Assembly: GCA_007131745.1 (NCBI GenBank)
Contig: SLPX01000067.1
Coordinates: 1-25,790 of the forward strand
From: Myxococcales bacterium
GTDB lineage: Bacteria; Myxococcota; Polyangia; HGW-17; SLPX01
Reading direction: 5' to 3'
DNA length: 25,790 nt
Shown here: in pieces, positions 14,930 through 22,233 of the stretch
How the letters are laid out: every line of letters begins with the position of its first letter
How positions within the stretch are numbered: position 1 is the first letter of the stretch
Position numbers and translations under genes: made by a program
The notes under the pieces: model-generated
The model's input: only the letters and a program-made list of their open reading frames with translations
Databases searched by the model: none
Told to the model about the DNA's origin: nothing

Positions 14930-17167
14930 TTATTCGCGTTCACCGCTTTTTTCTTCTTCGGGCTTCTCATCCTCTTCGGCCTTCTTGTCATCTTCAGCCT
15001 TCTTTTCCTCTTCGGCTTTCTCGTCTTCTTCGCCGGCGGGCAAATCTTTTGAGACACCCTCCAAACTCTTGAAATTGGTTTTCAACCGGGCCTTGTCTCT
15101 CGCAACGCCGTCTCTTTCATCAAAAGGCAGAACAAGATCCAACAATATCCGGCCGGCCGTAAGCGCTCTTATATAATCCTTCTCATCTCCTCCACCGATG
15201 TATACCTTGCCCTTTACCTTGTTCACCGTAGCCCTCAAACTGCTTATCACTTTATTTCTTAGAGTTTCAAATTCTTTTTCAGCCTCTTTAGCGGTTCGAG
15301 GCCCGGCAATCTGTTCAAAAGGATCGTCGCTCGGCCCCCTGCCTCTCCGCCTCCTTGGCTTTGGCTTTTCCTGCGCAGCCTTTCTTATCTCCTCAATCTT
15401 TCTTTCCAGGGCAACAAGATAGTGTCCGGCGCCGTGACCTTCAGCCGGCAAAATGGTTTCATCCTTTTCCGCCAGTTTCACGAAAGAATCCCACAACTCC
15501 TTGGCTTCCCCTTCCGGATATTCAGGAGGCGCCGGCATGTCGATCTTGGGAATATAGGTAAAATTGGGAACCTTGGACTCGAGTATTTTGTGGAGACCTC
15601 TCTGAACGAAAGTCTCCGGAATGCTGGTCACATAAATGTACGCACCAAACGCTCCTACAGCGGCCAGCACCAACAATATCACAAGCACGACCCAGACTTT
15701 CCTGGACCTGTCTAGAGACTGCACCGCGGCTTTCTCATCCATGCTCTTGCCCGGACCAACATCATCGTCCATCTGAACTGCAGGCATCATCCCGGTCTGG
15801 CCTGTTCGCAAGGAAAATGCAGCTTGATCCTCACGAGTTATCGAACCATCATCCTTGTACCGATCATCTATGCTCTGTTCCGTCTCGGAAATCCGACCAT
15901 CACCCTCGACAACCTCTGCAAGATCATCATCTTTACCCGATCCGCTTTGCTCATCATCTCCCTCCATCACAGCGCCCTTCTTGAACCACATCGTCACGCG
16001 GAAATCATCTTTCTTTCTTCTTCGCCTTCCACGCCGAGCAGGCGCACCTTCCCCCGACGGTTGTGCAGTTGCTGTTTGCCCGGCCGCTTGCGGAGCGGCT
16101 GGTTGCCCGGCCGCTTGCGGAGCGGCTGGTTGCCCGGCCGCTTGCGGAGCGGCTGGTTGCCCGGCCGCTTGCGGAGCGACTGGTTGCCCGGCCGCTTGCG
16201 GAGCCGCCGCTGCAACAACCGGAGGAACACCGGTGGATGGAGCATCAACTCCTCCACCGATCAAGCTTTTCATTTCCTGGATGAATACATCCAAGGTCAA
16301 ATGTCTTGAATTAGCATCCTTGGCCATGGCCTTCAAAACGAAAGCGTCGACCGCGGGCGGAATATCCAAATCGGCCCGCCTTACACTCGGCGGTTCAACC
16401 TGGTGGTTCCGGTGACGATCGAACAAAACATTCGGATCAGCGTCCTGAAAAGGAGCGCTGCCGGTCACGACGTAGTAAAATAAGGCCCCCAAGGAATATA
16501 TGTTGCATCGAAGATCTACAGGCCTCCCCAATGTCTGTTCGGGCGCCATGAACCAGGGATCTCCGAAAACATTGTTGCCCAGCCCGATTGTAACTCCGAG
16601 ATTCAAAAGCATGGCCGAATCGCTTGTCATCACGACATTCGCCGGAGCCAATTCCCGATGTACGAGACCTGCGGCAAGATGAGCCTTTAGCCCGGAAGCC
16701 AGATCACTCAAGATCTTGACCGCGTGATCCATCTTCAACACACCCTGGCTGCCCACAAAACCGGCAAGTGTACTATCTATTTGTGAATCCAATACCGCAT
16801 AGACCCGTCCGTCCTCAATCGTCCCCCTGTCCAGAACCTTGACCACATTACTTGAAATCAACCCCATCAACTGCCCCAATTCCCTCAAGACCTGTTCCTT
16901 ATGAGCATCAGAGGGTAAAACATGGGGGAAAATCAGCAACAAAGAAACCGGGCGACCAACCGCTTCGTCATGAGCGGAAAAAAGATCACCTACAGTTCTT
17001 CTCTCTTTGAGCTCACCAAGGGAGAACCGTCCAGCCACCTTGTAAGCTCCGCTGGATGCTCCCTGCCCTGCCGCCTGCTGTGGTGGAGACTCAAGAGTCG
17101 TTCCATCCGCCGGGCAAAAACCGGTTTCATCGGAAAACTTCATTCCGCACTTTGGGCAGACCTTCAT
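14930..17167 (-). CDS. Zinc-ribbon membrane-anchored Ser/Thr pseudokinase
   Basis: This is a 745-residue protein. The N-terminal ribbon (CPKCGMKF then GFCPADG; C4, C7, C18, fourth position Asp) is typical of myxobacterial kinase-like proteins. A kinase-like domain spans about 44-305, with recognisable GLVHRELAPANVVM, the MAPEQ motif (207-211), IYSLGALFYYVVTG and the C-lobe helices. Key catalytic features are altered. No Gly-rich loop or VAIK lysine is seen, HRD is HRE (170-172), its Lys is Ala (A174), and DFG is NLG (189-191); only N177 is kept. It is therefore predicted inactive. After the domain come a 9-residue AAPQAAGQP repeat array (~322-364), an Arg-rich patch, an acidic region, one membrane helix (~491-512) and an outer part ending in a Lys/Glu-rich tail. 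ATG 17167 has GGAGG upstream and a strong promoter. Confidence 0.85.
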   Translation of the reverse strand: MKVCPKCGMKFSDETGFCPADGTTLESPPQQAAGQGASSGAYKVAGRFSLGELKERRTVGDLFSAHDEAVGRPVSLLLIFPHVLPSDAHKEQVLRELGQLMGLISSNVVKVLDRGTIEDGRVYAVLDSQIDSTLAGFVGSQGVLKMDHAVKILSDLASGLKAHLAAGLVHRELAPANVVMTSDSAMLLNLGVTIGLGNNVFGDPWFMAPEQTLGRPVDLRCNIYSLGALFYYVVTGSAPFQDADPNVLFDRHRNHQVEPPSVRRADLDIPPAVDAFVLKAMAKDANSRHLTLDVFIQEMKSLIGGGVDAPSTGVPPVVAAAAPQAAGQPVAPQAAGQPAAPQAAGQPAAPQAAGQPAAPQAAGQTATAQPSGEGAPARRGRRRRKKDDFRVTMWFKKGAVMEGDDEQSGSGKDDDLAEVVEGDGRISETEQSIDDRYKDDGSITREDQAAFSLRTGQTGMMPAVQMDDDVGPGKSMDEKAAVQSLDRSRKVWVVLVILLVLAAVGAFGAYIYVTSIPETFVQRGLHKILESKVPNFTYIPKIDMPAPPEYPEGEAKELWDSFVKLAEKDETILPAEGHGAGHYLVALERKIEEIRKAAQEKPKPRRRRGRGPSDDPFEQIAGPRTAKEAEKEFETLRNKVISSLRATVNKVKGKVYIGGGDEKDYIRALTAGRILLDLVLPFDERDGVARDKARLKTNFKSLEGVSKDLPAGEEDEKAEEEKKAEDDKKAEEDEKPEEEKSGERE
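16081..16204 (-). repeat. 27-bp tandem repeat, about 4.6 copies, in the pseudokinase linker
   Basis: Four full 27-bp units (16081-16107, 16108-16134, 16135-16161, 16162-16188) and a 16-nt partial unit are nearly identical. I see one substitution (G to A at 16179) among them. Each encodes nine residues, (A/V)APQAAGQP. The array joins the kinase-like domain to the basic/acidic pre-membrane region. Near identity at DNA level implies recent expansion, and copy number is likely to vary between strains. Confidence 0.92.
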
Positions 17168-17226
17168 GGATATCGACCTCCGTCAGATTTTACGGTATGG
17201 TAGCGATCATTCGATAGTAGGGCAAG

Positions 17227-17255
17227 ATTATATATTAATCCAAGCAAAGTGACAA
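17227..17255 (-). promoter_or_regulatory. Strong sigma-70-type promoter for the pseudokinase gene
   Basis: On the minus strand TTGTCA (17250-17255, 5/6 to consensus) is followed after exactly 17 nt by a perfect TATAAT (17227-17232). Transcription would start near 17220, giving a leader of about 53 nt before ATG 17167. The -35 end lies 10 bp from the ATG of the divergent glycosyltransferase gene, so regulation of the two may interfere. Confidence 0.65.
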
Positions 17256-17264
17256 ATCGTCCAT

Positions 17265-19025
17265 ATGGACCTGATTACCCGCCATAAAAACAAGCTATTA
17301 TACGCACTTCCGACTTTCTGTTTCTTGTCGGCCGCTACGATCGCGGCTTGGCTTCACGCAAAAAAATTCTCCTTCGTATGTGATGACGCCTATATATCGT
17401 TTCGATACGCACAGAATCTGGCCCGCTACGGGGCTCTGGAATGGAATCTGGGTGAACGGGTTGAAGGATTTACAAATTTTTTATGGACGGTTCTGCTTGC
17501 CGGTTTCATGAAAATGGGCATATCCCCGGTTTCAGCCTCCCTTTTTCTGGGCAGACTCATGGGAGCCGCCGGCGTTGTGTTGATGTTTTACCTTCTTTTT
17601 AACCTCCACCGCGATGACGCTCACCGAAAAAACCCGCTTCACTCCCTCAATCCGAGCCTTCATCTGGGACCATTTCTTCTCGCTTCGACCGCTGCATATG
17701 CATGCTGGAGTTCAGGCGGGCTTGAGACATCCATGTTTACAAGCTTGATTCTTGGGAGTTTCGTTCTCTACATGAAGGAAGAGCGCTGCTCAAAAAAATA
17801 TCGTTTTTCCGGTATCGTCATGGCTGCCGCGGCCATGACCCGGCCCGAAGCTGTTTTGCTTTTTGCATGGATGGGCGTTCACAGACTGGTTTTCAGTATT
17901 TGCGAGCTGTGGCGGAGATCGAGAAAAAAAGGATCTCCTCATTTGAAGAAGGTTTTCCTGCAAATACTACTACGGGACTGTTTGTGGGCGGGAGGTTTCG
18001 TCTTGATCTACGGCGCCTATTTTCTCTGGCGTTACAACTACTATGGACACCTTTTTCCAAACACTTACTACATAAAAGCGTCCTCACCCAATCCGGAAGA
18101 AACGTGGATGCTGGGCCGTCAATACTTAGACACGTTTGTAAGGGATTATCGGCTCATCTACCTTGCATGGGTTCCACCTATCGGCATCGCGCTTTCAATC
18201 CGAAACGCGTTCAAAAAAGCCGGCTCGATCCTTCCCTTGTTTGCCTGGACATACGCTTTGGGCGGCTGTGTTGTTCTCGGCATGGTGGTTGTAAAAGTGG
18301 GCGGAGACTTCATGGCCATGCATCGCTTCTGGGTGCCGGTCATTCCGTTTCTGGTTTTCATGCTTGCCGACACGATCCGTCAAGTCGCCAATCTAGTGGA
18401 AGATCACTTGCCGCTTCCCAGGTTCCGGACCGCAGCGGCGTGGAGCGTATGTGGTGTTTTCTCGGCTTTGCTGGTTTTGGGGTTGGTGCGCATATCAAAC
18501 AACTTGGGACAGAAAAGCCTAAACACTCTTACGGTAACGCGGACCGGTTACCATGGCGCCTATGACGGAAAAGAGAGCGTTGCCTTTATGGACCGTTTTG
18601 CAAGAGATCGAGTGCTGATAGGTGAATGGCTGAAAAAGAGAGTTCCGCGCAACTCCTGGATCGCGGTCGGTGGAGCAGGCGCCATAGTTTTTTCTTCTGA
18701 ACTCAACGCAATCGATTCTTTCGGATTGTCGGACGCCTACGTTGCACACAAGGTGGAGCCTATAAGTTCAAAACCCGGACACCAGAAGCTCGCTCCTATG
18801 AGTTACATTCTCTCGCGCGAACCCGACATCATCTGCACCCCTCAAGTAACGAGAATGGTCGACTGGGAATACCGTCCTCCAATACGAGTGCGCCAACACT
18901 GGGAGCGCCACGGATACCAGTATTTCTGTGCGAATCCGCAGGGACTCAGGCCTTCCCACTATTGTTGCCTTATGAGAGCCGACAAAGATTTGGGCCTCAC
19001 CCCTGTATCAGCCTACCTGAATTGA
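17265..19025 (+). CDS. GT-C type membrane glycosyltransferase-like protein
   Basis: This 586-residue polytopic protein has roughly ten membrane helices. Near the N-terminus, after the first helix, it has CDDAYISFRYAQNLARYG (D40, D41) followed by WNLGERVEGFTNFLW. This acidic pair and GERVEG(Y/F)T stretch are typical of GT-C enzymes such as AftB-type arabinofuranosyltransferases, which use polyprenyl-phosphate sugars as donors at the outer face of the inner membrane. The C-terminal ~170 residues form a soluble periplasmic domain (WIAVGGAGAIVFSSELNAID, then FGLSDAYVAH) as in those enzymes. Donor and acceptor cannot be inferred. ATG 17265 lacks a clear ribosome site. It is divergent from the pseudokinase gene and convergent with the ABC exporter gene. 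Confidence 0.75.
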   Translation: MDLITRHKNKLLYALPTFCFLSAATIAAWLHAKKFSFVCDDAYISFRYAQNLARYGALEWNLGERVEGFTNFLWTVLLAGFMKMGISPVSASLFLGRLMGAAGVVLMFYLLFNLHRDDAHRKNPLHSLNPSLHLGPFLLASTAAYACWSSGGLETSMFTSLILGSFVLYMKEERCSKKYRFSGIVMAAAAMTRPEAVLLFAWMGVHRLVFSICELWRRSRKKGSPHLKKVFLQILLRDCLWAGGFVLIYGAYFLWRYNYYGHLFPNTYYIKASSPNPEETWMLGRQYLDTFVRDYRLIYLAWVPPIGIALSIRNAFKKAGSILPLFAWTYALGGCVVLGMVVVKVGGDFMAMHRFWVPVIPFLVFMLADTIRQVANLVEDHLPLPRFRTAAAWSVCGVFSALLVLGLVRISNNLGQKSLNTLTVTRTGYHGAYDGKESVAFMDRFARDRVLIGEWLKKRVPRNSWIAVGGAGAIVFSSELNAIDSFGLSDAYVAHKVEPISSKPGHQKLAPMSYILSREPDIICTPQVTRMVDWEYRPPIRVRQHWERHGYQYFCANPQGLRPSHYCCLMRADKDLGLTPVSAYLN

Positions 19026-19076
19026 ATTTCACTGTTGAACCATGTAAATCATCTACAAGTCTTTGGGTAAAACAGC

Positions 19077-19098
19077 GCCCAGACAATGCGTCTCGGGC
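19077..19098. terminator. Hairpin between convergent glycosyltransferase and ABC exporter genes
   Basis: GCCCAGAC (19077-19084), a 5-nt loop and GTCT-C-GGGC (19090-19098) form an 8-bp stem with one bulged base. It sits in the 72-bp gap between converging stop codons and touches the exporter stop. On the minus strand it is followed by GCTGTTTT, a short U-run, so it fits best as the exporter terminator. Confidence 0.45.
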
Positions 19099-20909
19099 TA
19101 GTCTTTGCCCGCGTCGGCCATCTTCCTGAACGTTTCACTCCCATCCAGCAAATCTGAATAAGAGCCTCGATCTGTAACCCGTCCTTCTTCCAGGAGAAAA
19201 ATCCGGTCGCATTTTTTAACAGTGGTTAACCTGTGCGCAATCAGGATAATGGTCTTCTTGTTGCCCAGGTTATGTACGGCATCCATTACGGCTTTCTCGG
19301 TCAGGTTGTCGAGAGCCGAAGTTGCTTCATCCATTATTAAAACGTCCGGGTCGTGGTACAAAGCCCGCGCTATACCGATCCGCTGCCGCTGTCCGCCTGA
19401 AATACGCACTCCACGCTCACCTATCTTGGTATCGTATCCTTGTTTCATTTCATTTACGACAAAATCGTGGAGTTCTGCAATTCGAGCGGCTTTTTCCACC
19501 ACCTTCATGTCGATTTTCCTCGATTCCACGCCGAAGGCTATGTTCGCGGCCACGCTGTCGTCGGCCAGGAAAATGTGCTGGGGAACATAGCCGAGACTTC
19601 GCTGCCAGGAACGAACGTTTTCTTCGTCTATACCGGTGTCATCTACCTGGATCTCTCCACTGTCCAGCGGCAGGAGTCCCATGATCAGGTCAACCAGCGT
19701 TGTCTTGCCCGAACCGGTGGCGCCGGTAAAACAAACTGTTGTATTGGCTTCGATGGAAATGCTTATATCTCGAATCGCCGGCCTATCCGCGCCGGGGTAG
19801 GTAAAAGAAACATCTTTCAACTCCAGCTTGGATTTTAGAGATAATGCCGGACCTGACCTGCCTGCGATGTCGTATGATTCAATCTCACTGTCCATATTGA
19901 CAAAATCATCATGCAGCGCATCAAGCGCGGGACGGCCGAAACGAAGCTTCACAGCACCTTGGTAGACCCTCTGCATCGCCGGCAACAAGCGGACTCCTGC
20001 AAACGCAAATACCCCGATAGTGGGCAGAATCTGATCCAGATTGGAGTGACGCGCCGAGAGCAATATCATTATCACGGAAAGCATGCCGCCAAGAGCGATG
20101 GCCTCCAACACGAAACGAGGCATCTTGCCTGCAATGGTGTTGGCCGCCTGGTTTGCGGCCAGGCGGCGGGCGGCCTTTGAAAAACTCTGCAAATAACCCG
20201 GTTCCAGTCCGGCTGCCTTGAGTTCTTTTATCCCTCCCAGCGCTTCCTGGGCGATCTGAAAACGTTCCCGGTTCGCCCTGATTCTTTCCGTCCCGAGTCG
20301 ACTGAGGTACTTCCGCAAAAGAAAATACACGGACGCGTAAAGGCCTCCCATTAGCAAGACAGCGACAAGCGACACCATCGGATCGACGAGCAACAACATG
20401 ACTATCAGGCACAACACTATCACTGACTGAGCCAGGATCTCGGCAACCGAAATTAACACCAGATTAATCACTTGCTGAACCTCGGACAGCACGGTCTTGG
20501 CCAAAACCGCGCTGTGCCGGTTCAGGTACCATACGTACGGCCTTGAGAGATACGACCTCAGCAACTTGGTACTAATGCTGTAGTTGCGCATATTCGTAAA
20601 GCGGGCCATGAAATATTCAGTCACGGCCCGAAACGTCAACCCGAAAACAACGACCAAAAAAACAACCAGACCGAGAAAATGCAGAAAACCCTCGGTGCTC
20701 GAAAAACCCAGTGTACGATAGACGGCCGACAAGTATGGTTGCTCGTGAATAATCTCGGGCCTGGACAGCACGGCCAGAAAAGGAATGATAGACGCGACTC
20801 CCAAAGCGTCCAACGCACCGGACAATAAAACCATGAGGAAAAGGATCACCGCGTTGCGACGCTCCCGGCCGCTCAGGACATCGCTGATTTTGCTGATCGT
20901 AGAAAGCAT
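19098..20909 (-). CDS. ABC exporter with fused permease and ATPase (PglK/MsbA-like)
   Basis: The 603-residue half-transporter would act as a homodimer. The N-terminal ~320 residues have six predicted membrane helices, beginning RNAVILFLMVLLSGALDALG, a start pattern common in PglK-like lipid-linked oligosaccharide flippases. The ATPase domain (from ~360) is complete: Walker A GATGSGKTT (396-404), Q-loop YVPQ, signature ISGGQRQR (503-510), Walker B VLIMDEATSALD (D527, E528) and the switch histidine LIAHR (H559). It probably moves a lipid or lipid-linked glycan across the inner membrane. The neighbouring GT-C gene fits such a pathway, but the two are convergent and not an operon. The ATG at 20909 has no strong ribosome site. 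Confidence 0.9.
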   Translation of the reverse strand: MLSTISKISDVLSGRERRNAVILFLMVLLSGALDALGVASIIPFLAVLSRPEIIHEQPYLSAVYRTLGFSSTEGFLHFLGLVVFLVVVFGLTFRAVTEYFMARFTNMRNYSISTKLLRSYLSRPYVWYLNRHSAVLAKTVLSEVQQVINLVLISVAEILAQSVIVLCLIVMLLLVDPMVSLVAVLLMGGLYASVYFLLRKYLSRLGTERIRANRERFQIAQEALGGIKELKAAGLEPGYLQSFSKAARRLAANQAANTIAGKMPRFVLEAIALGGMLSVIMILLSARHSNLDQILPTIGVFAFAGVRLLPAMQRVYQGAVKLRFGRPALDALHDDFVNMDSEIESYDIAGRSGPALSLKSKLELKDVSFTYPGADRPAIRDISISIEANTTVCFTGATGSGKTTLVDLIMGLLPLDSGEIQVDDTGIDEENVRSWQRSLGYVPQHIFLADDSVAANIAFGVESRKIDMKVVEKAARIAELHDFVVNEMKQGYDTKIGERGVRISGGQRQRIGIARALYHDPDVLIMDEATSALDNLTEKAVMDAVHNLGNKKTIILIAHRLTTVKKCDRIFLLEEGRVTDRGSYSDLLDGSETFRKMADAGKD

Positions 20910-21037
20910 CGGTCAGATTTAGCAAAACTTTTCGAAAAACTCAAAACAGGATTTGATCGGCAGACAACTTCCACATTTATCCCAAAACAGTGTTTACTCA
21001 TCGCATTTGCTCTTCTGTAGGCGGGTCAGCGAAATGA

Positions 21038-21046
21038 TGATATAAT
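21038..21046 (+). promoter_or_regulatory. Extended -10 promoter for the repeat lipoprotein gene
   Basis: TGATATAAT (TG-N-TATAAT) is a perfect extended -10 element, which can work without a -35; none is visible 16-18 nt upstream. Transcription would start near 21053, leaving a leader of about 60 nt before ATG 21114. Confidence 0.5.
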
Positions 21047-21077
21047 TATTCGAGGCATGAGAATATGCGCTAGTGTT

Positions 21078-21100
21078 TCCGCCCGCAGGTAACCGGCGGA
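21078..21100 (+). promoter_or_regulatory. Leader hairpin just before the ribosome site
   Basis: TCCGCC (21078-21083) and GGCGGA (21095-21100) form a perfect GC-rich 6-bp stem with an 11-nt loop. The stem ends 3 nt before the GGGAGG ribosome site at 21104-21109. It could modulate translation or transcript stability. It is too short to be a known riboswitch. Confidence 0.35.
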
Positions 21101-21113
21101 TATGGGAGGTTTG

Positions 21114-22196
21114 ATGAAAAGTTTTTCTTCCCCTTCGATGGTTTCATTTTGTTTTGCCGCTTTTTGCATTGCAGTCGTTTCCCAGCCGGCCGGATGCGGT
21201 CCTCAGGTGACTTCGGATGATCCCGACGCGGACATTGAAGAAAGCGACGGCAATATAACCGACATGGACGCAGCTCTTAAAGACACTGATCGGGATGGAA
21301 TACCCGATATCTACGACAACTGCCCTTACGTCTACAATCCCGACCAGGCCGACATGGACGGCGACGGAGTGGGTGACGCGTGCGACCCCGACATCGACGG
21401 CGACGGTATTCCCAACGAGGAAGACAACTGCCCTTATGTCTACAATCCCGACCAGGCCGACATGGACGGCGACGGAGTGGGTGACGCGTGCGACCCCGAC
21501 ATCGACGGCGACGGTATTCCCAACGAGGAAGACAACTGCCCTTACGTCTACAATCCCGACCAGGCCGACATGGACGGCGACGGGGTGGGTGACGCGTGCG
21601 ATGACGACGCTGACGGAGACGGCTGGACCGTGCAAGACGGCGACTGCGACGACATGGATCCATCCGTATACCCGGGTGCCCCTGTTTTATGTGACGGGAG
21701 GGACAACAACTGCGACGGGTTCATCGACTTTCCACCTGATGAATATGAACCAAATGATACTCCGGCCGATGCGGTGCACCTAGGAGACGTTGATGATTGC
21801 GGAGGATGGGTCTACGTCAACAACGCAAACCTGAGCCCGGTGTGGGATGTGGATTGGTATAGTTTTCATGACGAAGACAAGGCATTCTGCTGGATCTACC
21901 CCGAGGCTGAAATGACCCACAACCCGGGCAACTTCACGATCTGCCTTTTTCCACAGTGCGACAATGGAGTGGTCGCGAACGTCTCATGCGAAAGAGGAAC
22001 CAAAGTAACGGGGCAGGGTCCTGATGATCCTTTCGGCGCTTACGCACCCGACGGGTGCTGCTCTACGACCCGGGTCAAGGTCAACCACAACTGCGGCGGC
22101 GGCACATTTGACGACAGTGCCATGATATACATCAAGGTCTTTTCCGAACACAACACTTCTTGCGCGGATTATTCATTCAAAGCCGGTGACGCGTAA
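21114..22196 (+). CDS. Thrombospondin type 3 repeat / MopE-motif lipoprotein
   Basis: The 360-residue surface protein has a signal peptide with lipobox QPAGC (C28). Residues ~58-170 are thrombospondin type 3-like calcium-binding repeats (DxDxDG motifs: [21 protein letters not shown]) in three nearly identical 36-residue units. A MopE-type motif follows at about 167-202 ([29 protein letters not shown]). The C-terminal ~150 residues start [15 protein letters not shown], typical of a PPC-like (pre-peptidase C-terminal) beta domain, and hold several cysteines. It probably binds Ca2+ and sits on the cell surface or is secreted; no enzyme domain is visible. ATG 21114 gives the correct signal peptide and has GGGAGG with a 4-nt spacer; an ATG 12 bp upstream overlaps that ribosome site. 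Confidence 0.88.
   Translation: MKSFSSPSMVSFCFAAFCIAVVSQPAGCGPQVTSDDPDADIEESDGNITDMDAALKDTDRDGIPDIYDNCPYVYNPDQADMDGDGVGDACDPDIDGDGIPNEEDNCPYVYNPDQADMDGDGVGDACDPDIDGDGIPNEEDNCPYVYNPDQADMDGDGVGDACDDDADGDGWTVQDGDCDDMDPSVYPGAPVLCDGRDNNCDGFIDFPPDEYEPNDTPADAVHLGDVDDCGGWVYVNNANLSPVWDVDWYSFHDEDKAFCWIYPEAEMTHNPGNFTICLFPQCDNGVVANVSCERGTKVTGQGPDDPFGAYAPDGCCSTTRVKVNHNCGGGTFDDSAMIYIKVFSEHNTSCADYSFKAGDA
21315..21601 (+). repeat. 108-bp tandem repeat, about 2.66 copies
   Basis: Units start at 21315, 21423 and 21531 (the third is 71 nt long). I find one difference between units 1 and 2 (C/T in a Tyr codon) and one between 1 and 3 (A/G in a Gly codon), both synonymous. Each unit encodes 36 residues of the calcium-binding region. 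The sequence before 21315 has a degenerate version of the same protein motif. Confidence 0.95.
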
Positions 22197-22233
22197 GGTT
22201 TTGTTCGCCGGCGTCAACGGAGAGATCAAAACT

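Noticed and set aside
15855..16415. Plus-strand frame with Cys/Gly-rich repeats (GAAGCPAAC)
   Set aside because: It is the complement of the 27-bp repeat in the pseudokinase gene, whose reading frame extends far on both sides.
21144..21663. Minus-strand Val- or Arg-rich repeat frames opposite the calcium-binding repeats
   Set aside because: They exist only because the 108-bp repeat lacks stops in other frames; the plus frame has a signal peptide and known motifs.
22198..22232. GTTTTG/CAAAAC inverted repeat between the convergent lipoprotein and PKS genes
   Set aside because: The stem is only 6 bp, A/T-rich, with a 23-nt loop; too weak to call a terminator.
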